In this document: positions 45,320 through 54,902 of the stretch, piece by piece
Numbering within the stretch: the stretch's first letter is position 1
Layout of the letters: each line of letters begins with the position of its first letter
NCBI GenBank assembly: GCA_963814435.1
Contig: CAWFCV010000010.1
Span: forward strand, 1 to 64,000
DNA from: JAEUPI01 sp963814435
Lineage (GTDB): Bacteria; Pseudomonadota; Gammaproteobacteria; Burkholderiales; Burkholderiaceae_C
Length of the DNA stretch: 64,000 nucleotides
Direction of reading: 5' to 3'
Program-made: the position numbers and the translations under genes
The notes under the pieces: model-generated
Databases searched by the model: none
What the model saw: the letters and a program-made list of their open reading frames with translations, nothing else
What the model was told of the DNA's origin: nothing

Positions 45320-46702
45320 ATGTCGTCGGCCCTGCAATCCGCGATCGCGGCGCATCGATTCGGCCTGGGTGAAGCCGACCTTGCCGTGGTCGGCAGCGAG
45401 CCACAAGGCTGGCTGCTCGCGCAGATCGGGGCCGCGGACGCGCAGCAAGGCGACGGGCTGGTCGATGCTGCCGAAGGCCTGCGCCGGCACGACGCCTTCT
45501 TGCGCCGGTTTCGATCGGCGAGCGCTTCGGCCGCGATGGACGGCCGACCCGCCGAGCAATCCTTCGCCGACCATTTTCGCGACACGGTCCAGGCCGACCT
45601 CGCGGCACGCCTGGGCACCGCGGTCGCGACGCAACGACCGTTTGCCGAACGCCTGGCGCTGTTCTGGAGCAACCACTTCACCGTCTCGATGGCCAAGGCC
45701 GCCGCGCGGGGACTGGTCGGCGCGTTCGAGCGCGAGGCGATACGGCCGCACATCGCCGGCCACTTCGAGCAGTTGCTGGTCGCATCGACCCGGCACGCCG
45801 CGATGCTGCGCTACCTCGACAACGCCTTGTCCGCCGGGCCGCACTCGCGCGTCGTGGCGCGCCTGGCCCGGCGCCAGGGCGACGACGATCGAGCGCCGCG
45901 CATCACCGGATTGAACGAGAACCTGGCGCGAGAGATCCTCGAACTGCACACCCTCGGTGTGCACGGCGGCTATTCGCAGGTCGACGTGACTGCCTTTGCC
46001 GCGCTGCTGACCGGCTGGCGCGCGCCGCGGTTGCCGCGCGGCAACGAGGCCAGCTTCTTCGACGCCGCATGGCACGAGCCGGGTTCGAAGATCGTGCTCG
46101 GCAAGTCCTATCCCCAGGGCCCCGACGCGCTGGGCTCGCTGCTGAAAGATCTGGCGCAACACCCCTCGACGGCCCGGTTCATCGCCACCAAGCTGGCGCG
46201 CCACTTCGTCGCCGACGACCCGCCGCCGGCGCTGGTGAATCGCCTGGCGCGCACATTTGCCGAGACCGCTGGCCACCTGCCCACCGTCTATGGCGAGCTG
46301 GTGCGCGCGCCAGAGGCGTGGTCGCCCCAACCGGCCAAGCTGAAGACGCCGGAAGAGTACGTGATCTCCACCGCCCGCCTGCTGCGCGGCGGTGAGGCGT
46401 TCGTCGCCCGCAGCCACGGCAGCATCACGCAGATGGGCCAGCGCATCCAGGCCGCGCCATCGCCCGCCGGCTGGCCCGACCAGGCCGACGAATGGCTCGG
46501 CCCGGAAGCGGTGTGGAAGCGGCTCGAATGGGCGACACGGGTCGGCGAGCGATGGGGGCGCCAGTCCGACGCACGCGCGCTGGCGCGCGAGGCGCTGGGC
46601 GCCTGGCTTTCGGAGTCCACCGCGCGCCAGATCGATCGCGCTGCCGATGGCCCTCAGGCGCTGGCGCTGCTGCTGATGGCCCCAGAGTTCCAACGCCGGT
46701 GA
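45320..46702 (+). CDS. DUF1800 family protein
   Basis: A 460-residue protein. Recognisable family segments are AIAAHRFGLGEADLAVVGSEP, RLALFWSNHFTVSMAK, the block NENLAREILELHTLGV, and SSLLKDLAQHPSTARFIATKLARHFVADDPP in a close form. Members usually stand directly before DUF1501 genes and are thought to be exported or envelope-associated; the function is not known. No clear signal peptide is seen from ATG 45320. The stop TGA overlaps a possible GTG start of the next gene, so the pair is probably translated together. Confidence 0.88.
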   Translation: MSSALQSAIAAHRFGLGEADLAVVGSEPQGWLLAQIGAADAQQGDGLVDAAEGLRRHDAFLRRFRSASASAAMDGRPAEQSFADHFRDTVQADLAARLGTAVATQRPFAERLALFWSNHFTVSMAKAAARGLVGAFEREAIRPHIAGHFEQLLVASTRHAAMLRYLDNALSAGPHSRVVARLARRQGDDDRAPRITGLNENLAREILELHTLGVHGGYSQVDVTAFAALLTGWRAPRLPRGNEASFFDAAWHEPGSKIVLGKSYPQGPDALGSLLKDLAQHPSTARFIATKLARHFVADDPPPALVNRLARTFAETAGHLPTVYGELVRAPEAWSPQPAKLKTPEEYVISTARLLRGGEAFVARSHGSITQMGQRIQAAPSPAGWPDQADEWLGPEAVWKRLEWATRVGERWGRQSDARALAREALGAWLSESTARQIDRAADGPQALALLLMAPEFQRR

Positions 46703-46710
46703 CCACCGCC

Positions 46711-47907
46711 ATGAACACGCCAGAGCGCCGTGACTTCATTCGCGCGATGCTGGCCGGCAGCGTGGCCGCGCCGTGGTGCGCGCTCAGTCTGGCCGGCCGG
46801 GCCGACAGCGACGACGCGCGGCTGGTGGTCGTGCTGTTGCGCGGCGGCATGGACGGTCTGTCGTCCGTGCCGCTGCCCAACGACGCCCAGTTCAATGCGG
46901 CGCGCGGTCCGCTGGCGGCCTTTGCGGGCGCACCGCTGCCGCTGGATGCGACGTTCGCGCTGCACCCGGCGCTCGTCGAGATGCATGCGCTGTACCAACG
47001 GCAGGAGCTGGTGGCGCTGCACGCGATCGGCCTGCCGTATCGGGAGCGCTCGCATTTCGACGCACAGCAACTGCTCGAGTCGGGTGGACAGCGGCCGTAC
47101 GAACTCAGCACCGGCTGGCTGGGCCGCGCGCTCGCAGCGAAGGGTCGCAAGGGGCTGGCGGTGCAGACCGCTGTGCCGCTGGTGCTGCGCGGTCCGGGCG
47201 ACGTCGACACCTGGGCGCCTTCCACACTGCCCGATCCCTCGACCGACCTGGTGGCGCGGGTCGAACGACTCTACGCCGGCGATCGGGCGCTCGCGTTGGC
47301 GCTGGCGCGGGCGAAGGCTCTGCGCGAGGGCGGCCCGATGCCCGAGCGCGACGCGCTGTCGGGCGCCGCGGCCGGTGGCGCGCGCACGCTGGCCATCACA
47401 CTGGCGCGCCGCGCGGGCGAGTTCCTGCTGCGGCCGGGCGGACCGCAGGCCGCGGTGCTCGAGCTCGGGGGATGGGACACCCATGCCAATCAGGCGTCGC
47501 CGCAAGGCGCGCTGAACAACAACCTCAAGCTGCTCGACACCTCCATCATGGCGCTGCGCGAGACGCTGTCCGCGCAGCCGTCGGGTTGGGCGCGCACGGT
47601 GGTGGTGGTGATCACCGAGTTCGGCCGCGAGGTCGCGATCAACGGCACGCTGGGCACCGACCATGGCACCGGCGGCGCCGCGTTCGTGCTCGGCGGCGCG
47701 GTGCGCGGTGGCAGGGTCATCGCCGACTGGCCGGGCCTGGCGCCGAAGGACCGCTTCGAAGGTCGTGACCTGCGCACGACAACCGACCTGCGCGCGCTGC
47801 TGAAGGGGGTGTTGCACGATCACCTGAACGTCGCCCGCGCGACGCTGGACCAGGCGGTGTTCCCCGGCAGCGCCGCGCTGGCGCCGCTCGAACTGCTGCG
47901 CGGCTGA
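46711..47907 (+). CDS. DUF1501 family protein, probable Tat substrate
   Basis: A 398-residue protein related to the alkaline-phosphatase/sulfatase fold. It starts with a twin-arginine signal (ERRDFIRAMLAGSVAAPWCAL), then LVVVLLRGGMDGLSSVPLPND. Internal segments HPALVEMHALYQRQELVALHAIG, VLELGGWDTHANQ and VVVITEFGREVAINGTLGTDHGTGG carry Asp/His residues that would be metal ligands in sulfatase-like enzymes. ATG 46711 is chosen; GTG 46699, overlapping the DUF1800 stop, is an alternative that adds four residues. Biological role unknown. Confidence 0.87.
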   Translation: MNTPERRDFIRAMLAGSVAAPWCALSLAGRADSDDARLVVVLLRGGMDGLSSVPLPNDAQFNAARGPLAAFAGAPLPLDATFALHPALVEMHALYQRQELVALHAIGLPYRERSHFDAQQLLESGGQRPYELSTGWLGRALAAKGRKGLAVQTAVPLVLRGPGDVDTWAPSTLPDPSTDLVARVERLYAGDRALALALARAKALREGGPMPERDALSGAAAGGARTLAITLARRAGEFLLRPGGPQAAVLELGGWDTHANQASPQGALNNNLKLLDTSIMALRETLSAQPSGWARTVVVVITEFGREVAINGTLGTDHGTGGAAFVLGGAVRGGRVIADWPGLAPKDRFEGRDLRTTTDLRALLKGVLHDHLNVARATLDQAVFPGSAALAPLELLRG

Positions 47908-47916
47908 GCCGGCGCG

Positions 47917-49201
47917 CTACCGATTCGGCAACACGGCGCGCCCGTCGGCCAGCTGCAGCACGCGCTCGGCCATGCGCCGGGCCGCGCCGCGATGCGTGGC
48001 CGCGAACGCCAGCGCGCGCCGCGCCCATTGCGAGCGTTGCGGATCGCGCGCCAGTTCGATCGCCCGTTGCACGCCCTGCTCCAGCGTGGCCACGCGCACC
48101 GCCGCGCGCTCGGCCAACGCGTTGTCGGCCGCCTGTTCGAAATTGAAGGTGTGCGGGCCCATCACGATCGGGCAGGCGCAGGCCGCGGCCTCGATCAGGT
48201 TCTGCCCACCGAGCCTGGCGAAGCTGCCGCCGAGCAGGGCCACGTCGGCCGCACCGTAGTAGGCCGGCATTTCGCCCATCGAGTCGCCGAGCCAGACGTC
48301 GGCGCCGCACTCGGCGTCCGACGGGCTCTCGCTCCAGGCACTGCGGCGTGCCAGGCTCAGGCCGAAATCGTGCGCCATCGCCGCGACCTCGTCGAAGCGT
48401 TGAGGATGGCGCGGCACCAGCAGCAGCAACGGGCGCGGAGACGGCGTGTCGGCCCAGCACTGCAGCAGCGGTCAGCTCCTCGCCCTCGCGGCTGCTGGCC
48501 ATCATCACCACCGGCCGATCGAGGCGGCGACGCCAGGCCCGGCCCCGCGCAACGAGGTCGGGCGCCGGCGTCATGTCGAACTTGAGGTTGCCGCAGACCT
48601 CCACCGCCTTCGCACCGGCCTCGCGCAGGCGCGCGGCATCGTCGCGCGTCTGCGCCAGCACCAGATCCAGCCGCTCGACCGCCGGATACATCAGGCCGGC
48701 GAAGCGCCGCCCCTGGCGCGCACTGCGTTCGCTCAGGCGCGCGTTGGCCAGCACAGTGGGCACACGTTGCCGCGCGGCCTGCTCGATCAGGTTGGGCCAG
48801 ATCTCGGTTTCCATCAGCACGCCCACCGCCGGGCGCTGGCGGCCGAGAAACCGGCTCACCGCGCCGGGCGTGTCGTAGGGCAGCCAGCACTGCTGGTCGC
48901 CCTCGTGCAGCAGCGCCGCGCCGGCCTCGCGGCCGGTGGCGGTGCCGTGGCTGAGCAACAGGCGCACGCCGGGCCGCAGCGCGCGCAAGGCCTCGATCAG
49001 CGCCGATGCGGCGCGGGTCTCGCCGAGCGACACCGCATGAATCCAGATGGCGCCCGGCCGCTGCGTGACCGGCCCGTAGCCGAGCCGTTCGCGCCACGCC
49101 AGCCGGTAGCCCGGCTCACGCCGGCCACGCCACCACAGACGCACGAACACCAGCGGCAGCATCGCGCGCAGCAGCGTCGACCACAGCGCGCGCGCAAACA
49201 T
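47917..49201 (-). CDS. waaA: 3-deoxy-D-manno-octulosonic acid transferase (one frameshift)
   Basis: WaaA/KdtA adds Kdo to lipid A precursor at the inner membrane. About 428 residues. An N-terminal anchor (LLRAMLPLVFVRLWW) precedes IWIHAVSLGETRAASALIEALR, the GT-B family motif with the Glu used as base. Others are LMETEIWPNLIEQAARQRVP, GNLKFDM, SSREGEELT, and in the C-terminal half LGDSMGEMPAYYGAADVALLGGSF and NLIEAAACACPIVMGPHTFNF. The break near 48474 is a GC contraction (LTALLQCW). It is convergent with the DUF1501 gene. Confidence 0.95.
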
Positions 49202-49234
49202 CGGCGTGTCAGCCGCGGCGACGGGCGCGCGCGC

Positions 49235-50627
49235 TCAATGTGCGGCGCTCGCGAACTGCGCGTCCGGCTTGACGGCGCGCAGCGCCGACATGAACTGCGC
49301 CTCGATGCGATGCAACGCCGCCTCGGTGTGGCCTTCGAAGCGCAGCACCAGCACCGGCGTCGTGTTCGAGGCGCGCACGAGGCCGAAGCCATCGTCGAAC
49401 TCGGCGCGCAGCCCGTCGATGGTGATCACCTCGCGCGCACCCGGAAAGCTGGCCTGCGCGCGCAGGCGCTCGATCACCTGCTGGGGTTCGCCTTCGGCGC
49501 AGGGCACGTTCAACTCCGGCGTGCTGAACGAAGTGGGCAGGCTGTTCAGCACCATGCTCGGGTCCTGACTGCGCGACAGGATCTCCAGCAGGCGCGCGGC
49601 GGTGTAGGTCGCGTCGTCGAAACCGTACCAGCGTTCGCCGAAGAAGATGTGGCCGCTCATCTCGCCGGCCAGCGGCGCCCCGGTCTCCTTGAGCTTGGCC
49701 TTGATCAGTGAATGACCCGTCTTCCACATCAGCGGCACGCCGCCCGCGGCGCGCACGTCCACGGCCAGCCTCTGGCTGCACTTGACGTCGTAGATGATCG
49801 TGCCGCCGCGGTTGCGCGCCAGCACATCGCGGGCGAACAGCATCAGTTGCCGATCGGGGTAGATGTTGCGGCCGTCGCGCGTGACAACACCCAGACGGTC
49901 GCCATCGCCGTCGAATGCCAGGCCGAGCTCGGCGCCGTGCTGGGCGACGGCGGCGATCAGATCGACCAGATTCTCCGGCTTGCTCGGGTCCGGATGGTGG
50001 TTCGGAAAGTCCCCGTCGACCTCGGAGTACAGCTCGGTCACATCACAGCCCAGTCGCCGCAGGATGCCCGGGCGCGGATGCGCCCGGAATGCCGTTGCCC
50101 GAATCGACGACGATCTTCATCGGCCGCGCGAGACGGCAATCGCTGACGATGCGATGGCTGTACTCGGCCAGGATGTCCATGCGGCCGATGCGGCCCTTGC
50201 CGCGCGCATAGTCCTCGGCCTCGATGCGGCGCCGCAGGCCCTGGATCTCTTCGCCGTAGATCGCGCGGCTGGCCAGCACCATCTTGAAGCCGTTGTAGTC
50301 CTTCGGGTTGTGGCTGCCGGTGACCTGGATGCCCGAACGGCAGCCGTGTTCGCCCCGTGTCGCCGCCACGTAGTACAGCATCGGCGTGGTGACCGCACCG
50401 AGATCGACCACGTCCAGCCCGGTGGACGCCAGCCCGCGCGCCAGGGCCGCCACCAGGTCCGGCCCCGAAAGCCGGCCGTCGCGCCCGACAGCGACCGCGC
50501 GTTCGCCCGCGGCGAGCGCCTGGGTGCCGAACGCGCGGCCCAGGTGCTCGGCGAACGATTCGTCGATGGTGCGGCCCACGATGCCACGAATGTCATAAGC
50601 CTTGAAGATGGAAGGTGAGGGATTCAT
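49235..50627 (-). CDS. algC: Phosphomannomutase/phosphoglucomutase (one frameshift)
   Basis: A cytoplasmic alpha-D-phosphohexomutase, about 464 residues, supplying mannose-1-phosphate and glucose-1-phosphate for LPS and polysaccharide. It has IFKAYDIRGIVGRTIDESFAE, the phosphoserine loop VTGSHNPKDYNGFKM, metal-binding GLAFDGDGDRLGVV, sugar-binding GEMSGHIFFGERWYGFDD and the phosphate-contact block RASNTTPVLVLRFEG. The break near 50072 is most simply one extra G (GASAPGILRRLGCDV). The gene is 33 bases upstream of waaA on the same strand, which fits an LPS role. AlgC-type dual activity is inferred from similarity. Confidence 0.92.
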
Positions 50628-50777
50628 GTCGGATCCGTTGAAGTGCCGGGATTGTAGGCAGCAGGCTGCCCACGCAATGCGCACGCCGAGTTGTCCGCTG
50701 GCGGGTCACCCCGATCGGCCTCGGGCACAGGTCCGAAAACGGCGAGTCCGGGCCGCGGTGGCGCCTATCATCGGCGC

Positions 50778-52245
50778 ATGACCCTGCACGACGACGCCGC
50801 CTACCGCGCGATCACCACACGCGACGCCCGCTTTGACGGACGCCTGTTCGTCGGCGTGACCAGCACGCGCGTCTACTGCCGGCCGGTGTGCCGCGTGCGC
50901 ACGCCGCGTCGCGAGAACTGTCGCTTCTTCCCCAACGCCGCGCTGGCCGAGGCCGGCGGGTTTCGGCCGTGCCTGCGCTGCCGGCCCGAACTGGCGCCCG
51001 GCCTGTCGCTGATGGATTCGTCGCAGGCGCTGGCGCAGCAGGCGGCGCGCTGGATCGAGCAGGCGGCGCACGAGGGCACCGACATCGCGCTGCCCTTGCT
51101 GGCGCGGCGACTGGGCATCACCGACCGCCACCTCAGGCGCATCTTCGTGCAACAGATCGGCGTCGCGCCGATCGACTTCCTGACGACGCAGCGGCTGCTG
51201 CTGGCCAAGCAGCTGCTCACCGACACCGCGATGCCGGTGACGCAGGTGGCGCTGGCCAGCGGCTATGGCAGCCTGCGCCGATTCAATGCCGCGTTCGCCG
51301 ATCGCTACCGCATGAACCCGAGCGCGCTGCGTCGCGAGCGCGACGGTGCCGCACCGCCGCCGCGCAGCGCCCGCGCCGATGCGCTGCGGCTGCGCCTGGC
51401 CTATCGGCCGCCGTACCACCACGCCGCATTGCTCGGATTCATCGCCGCGCGCGCGATGCGCGGCGTCGAATCGGTCGATGCCGGCGGCATGAAGCGCACG
51501 CATCAGCGTGGCGCTGCGCGGCGCGCTGCACAGCGGCTGGATCGCGTGGCGTTTTGTCGCGCAGCGGCACGAGGTGGAGCTGGCGATCGCGCCCGCCCTC
51601 GCGCCGGTGGCCGGCGTGCTGGTGCAGCGCACGCGGCAGGCGCTCGACCTCGACGCCGAGCCGCAGCTCATCGACCCGGTGCTGGCCACGATGCCCTTGC
51701 CGGCGCAGCCCGGCCTGCGGGTGCCGGGGTCGTTCGATGGCTTCGAGACCGCGGTGCGAGTGATCCTGGGCCAGCAGGTCACGGTGCAGGGCGCGCGCAC
51801 GCTGACGCAGCGCCTGATCGAGCGCTTCGGTGCCGTGATCGACACGCCGTTTGCCGAATTGAACCGGCTGTTCCCGACGGCCGCGACGCTGGCCGGGGCC
51901 AGCGCCGACGACATCGGACGGCTGGGCATCGTGCGCCAGCGGGTCGGCGCGCTGCAGGCACTGGCGCGTGCGGTGAACGACGGCTCACTGGAGCTGCATC
52001 GCGCGGCGCCGCTGGATGCCACGCTGGCGCGGCTGCGCGACCTGCCGGGCGTCGGCGAATGGACGGTGCAACTGATCGCGATGCGTGCGCTGTGCTGGCC
52101 CGATGCGTTCGCGGCCAGCGACATCGGCGTGCTCCATGCCCTGAAGACGCGCGACCCGAAGGTCGCATTGGCGCAAGCCGAACCTTGGCAACCCTGGCGC
52201 AGCTATGCCGTGATGCGCCTGTGGCTGTCGCTGGAGAAACCATGA
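50778..52245 (+). CDS. alkA: Ada-type zinc/AraC domain fused to AlkA DNA-3-methyladenine glycosylase (one frameshift)
   Basis: About 490 residues in three parts. Residues 1-80 are the Ada zinc domain with YCRPVCRVRTPRRENCRFF and PCLRCRPE; the first Cys is the phosphotriester methyl acceptor in Ada. An AraC-type helix-turn-helix region follows (IALPLLARRLGITDRHLRRIF, VTQVALASGYGSLRRFNAAF). The C-terminal AlkA glycosylase has the HhH segment DLPGVGEWTVQLIAMRALCWPDAF and the catalytic Asp region AASDIGV. The break near 51507 is a GC contraction (KRTRISVALRG). The protein could both sense methyl damage and excise methylated bases. The stop overlaps the ogt ATG. Confidence 0.9.
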
Positions 52246-52745
52246 TGCCCCAAAACCTCGTCGCCAAGTCGTCGCTCGATTCACCGCTCGGCCCCCTGCT
52301 GCTCGGTGCCACCGACAAGGGCCTGGCCGTGCTGTGGTTCGTCGATCCGCAGTACCACGCGCAGAACACGCTCGACGCGCCCGACGATCCCAGTCAACGC
52401 TGGCTGGCCGCGGCCGCCGGGGAGCTCGATGCCTACTGGTCAGGCCGGCTGCCGAAGCGCTTTCGGGTGCCGCTGGATCTGCACGGCACGGCGTTTCAGC
52501 TGGCCGTGTGGCGTGCGCTGCTCGACGTGCCGCCCGGGCACACCAGCACCTACGGGGCGATCGCGCGCCAGGTCGGCGCACCGCTGGGTTCACGCGCGGC
52601 CGGCGCGGCGATCGGACGCAACCCGGTGGCGATCATCGTGCCCTGCCACCGCATCGTCGGCAGCAACGGCTCGCTCACCGGCTTCGCCAGCGGCCTGCCG
52701 CGCAAGGAGCATCTGTTGCAGCACGAAGGTGCGCTGCTGGTATGA
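52242..52745 (+). CDS. ogt: Methylated-DNA-protein-cysteine S-methyltransferase
   Basis: Ogt directly reverses O6-methylguanine by suicide transfer to Cys. The intact 167-residue frame contains the active-site motif IIVPCHRIVGSNGSLTGF and the wing and helix segment FQLAVWRALLDVPPGHTSTYGAIARQVG. The start ATG overlaps the alkA stop (ATGA), so the glycosylase and methyltransferase are made together, effectively an Ada-like response in two proteins. A second in-frame ATG directly follows the first. Confidence 0.95.
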   Translation: MMPQNLVAKSSLDSPLGPLLLGATDKGLAVLWFVDPQYHAQNTLDAPDDPSQRWLAAAAGELDAYWSGRLPKRFRVPLDLHGTAFQLAVWRALLDVPPGHTSTYGAIARQVGAPLGSRAAGAAIGRNPVAIIVPCHRIVGSNGSLTGFASGLPRKEHLLQHEGALLV

Positions 52746-52814
52746 GCGTTCACCGGGCCGCGCCGAGGCAACGAACCGCCGCGGCAACCGGGCCGGCCTT
52801 GCTTGGCGACTGAC

Positions 52815-53699
52815 ATGCGGACACGCGACGCGCTCGATCTCGTGCTGCTGGCGGCGCTGTGGGGCGGATCATTCCTGTTCATGCGCATGGGCGCGGCCGA
52901 GTTCGGCCCGGTGGCGCTGGCCGCCGTGCGCTGCGCCGGCGCCTGCGCGCTGTTGCTGCCGTGGCTGGCGTCGCGCGGTCAGCTCGGCGAGTTGCGGCGG
53001 GCATGGCGGGCCATCGGCTTCGTCGGCATCACCAACTCCGCGTTGCCGTTCCTGTGCTTCGGCGTCGCGGCGCTGGCCATCAGCGCCGGGCTGTCGGCGA
53101 TCTTCAACGCGGCCACGCCGCTGTGGACGGCGCTGATGGCCGCGCTGTGGTGGCGCGATCGGCTGACGCCGACCCGCTGGCTGGGCATGGCCGTCGGACT
53201 GGCCGGTGTGGTGTGGCTGGCCTGGGATGGCGCGGCGCTGAAGGCCGCCGAGCACGGCGTCACCGCAGCGATGGCCATCGCCGCATGCCTGGTTGCGACG
53301 CTGCTCTACGCGTTCTCGGCCAACTACACCAAACGCAAGCTCGCCACCGTGCCGCCGCTGGCCATGGCCGCGGGCACCCAGCTGTCGGCGGCGTTGATGT
53401 TGGCCGGCCCGGCACTGTGGCTGCGCCCGACACGGATGCCCAGCGTCACGGCTTGGGCTGCGGCGATCGCGCTGGCTCTGCTGTGCACCGGGCTGGCGTA
53501 CATCCTGTACTTCCGGCTCATCCGGCACGCGGGGGCGACCAACGCGAGCGCGGTGACCTTCCTGATTCCGGCGTTCGCCGTGGTGTGGGGCTGGATGTTC
53601 CTGGGCGAGACGCTCAACGCCACGATGGTGGCCGCCTGCGGGGTGATCCTGCTCGGCACCGCGCTGGCGATGGGCCTGTGGCCGCGCCGCTCAGCGTAG
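52815..53699 (+). CDS. EamA/DMT-family transporter
   Basis: A 294-residue inner-membrane protein with ten predicted helices and two EamA repeats. The first starts DLVLLAALWGGSFLFMRMGAAEFGP, the second ITAAMAIA-like in GVTAAMAIAACLVATLLYAFS. The typical loop ATPLWTALMAALWWRDRLTPTRWLG closes the first repeat and PAFAVVWGWMFLGETL the second. It resembles RhtA/YedA-type exporters; the substrate is unknown. ATG 52815 (MRTRDALD) is chosen. The stop overlaps that of metC by nine bases. Confidence 0.88.
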   Translation: MRTRDALDLVLLAALWGGSFLFMRMGAAEFGPVALAAVRCAGACALLLPWLASRGQLGELRRAWRAIGFVGITNSALPFLCFGVAALAISAGLSAIFNAATPLWTALMAALWWRDRLTPTRWLGMAVGLAGVVWLAWDGAALKAAEHGVTAAMAIAACLVATLLYAFSANYTKRKLATVPPLAMAAGTQLSAALMLAGPALWLRPTRMPSVTAWAAAIALALLCTGLAYILYFRLIRHAGATNASAVTFLIPAFAVVWGWMFLGETLNATMVAACGVILLGTALAMGLWPRRSA

Positions 53700-54894
53700 C
53701 GCGTGCAGCGCCTGGTCGAGGTCGGCGATCAGGTCGTCGGCCGCCTCCAGCCCGATCGAGAAGCGCACCAGGTGCCCGGCGTGCCGCGCGGCGTCGCCGC
53801 GCATGGCCTTCAGGTCGTAGGGCACGACCAGGCTCACCGGCCCGCCCCACGAATAGCCGAGCTTGAAGCAGCCGCAGCGCGTCGACGAAGGCGTCGACGC
53901 GCTCGGCGGCAAGCGCCGGATCGAACACCACCGAGAACAGCCCCGCCGCCTCGCGTGCACAGCGCGCGCCAATGCGCATGGCCGGGCGCGCCCGGCCAGC
54001 GCCGGGTGCAGCACCTGGCGGACCATCGGCTGCGGCCTGCAGCCACCGCGCCAGCTGCGCGGCCGCCGCGTCGTGCGCGCGATAGCGCAGCGCCAGCGAC
54101 GGCAGCGAGCGCAGCACGAATTCGGCATCGTTGCCCGCCGACGCCCGAGCCCAGGCGCATGTGCGCCAGCAGCAGCTGCAGGTGCAGCGCCTCGTCGCGC
54201 GTGGTCACCGAGCCCATCAGCACGTCGCCGCCGCCCGACGGGTACTTGGTCAGCGCATGCATCGACAGATGTCGACCGCCAGGCCGTCGCCCAGGTCGAA
54301 GGCCTTGAAGGCGACGCCGGCGCCCCAGGTGTTGTCCAGCGCCGTCAGCACGCCGCGCTGCGCGCGCCGCGCGCACCAGCGCGCGCAGGTCGGGGAACTC
54401 CATCGTCACCGAGCCCGGCGCCTCGAGCCAGACCAGCTTGGTCGGCCGGCTCGATCATGGCCGGCCAGCGCCGGCGGCGTCCATCGGGTCGTAGAAGCCG
54501 GTGCGTGATGCCCCAGTCGGCCAGCTCGTGCGCGCCAGCTCCTTGCCGGGCCCGTAGGCGTTGTCGGGCAGCAGCACCTCGTCGCCCGGCTTCAGCAGCG
54601 CCATGTCGACCATGCGCGATCGCCGCCAGGCCGCTGGGCACCAGCGAGCAGTATGCGTGCCGCCTTCGAGCGTGGCGATGCGCTCTTCGAGCGTGAAGGT
54701 CGTCGGCGTGCCGTGCAGGCCGTAGGTGTAGCCGGTCTTGTGCTGCCAGTTGCGCGCGCGCAGCGCGGCGACGTTCGGGAAGATCACCGTCGAGGCCTTG
54801 TACACGCCCGGCGGCACGGCGCCGAAGCCGGCGGGCGGCTGGTAGGCGTGGTGGATCAGCTCGGTGCTCAGGTGTCGTGCATCGGTTCGGTCAT
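53691..54894 (-). CDS. metC: Cystathionine beta-lyase (PLP-dependent, frameshifted)
   Basis: A Cys/Met metabolism PLP enzyme of about 400 residues that cleaves cystathionine to homocysteine, pyruvate and ammonia. It shows LSTELIHHAYQPPAGFGAVPPG, YKASTVIFPNVAALR, YTYGLHGTPTTFTLEERIATLEGG, and the PLP lysine in SMHALTKYPSGGGDVLMGS. The C-terminus has GYSWGGPVSLVVPYD and a RFSIGLEAADDLIADLDQAL ending. At least six breaks occur (near 54880, 54640, 54490, 54270, 54150 and 53870). The start ATG 54894 gives MTEPMH before the first break. The rimO stop lies eight bases upstream, suggesting co-transcription. Confidence 0.86.
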
Positions 54895-54902
54895 TGCGGG
54901 TC

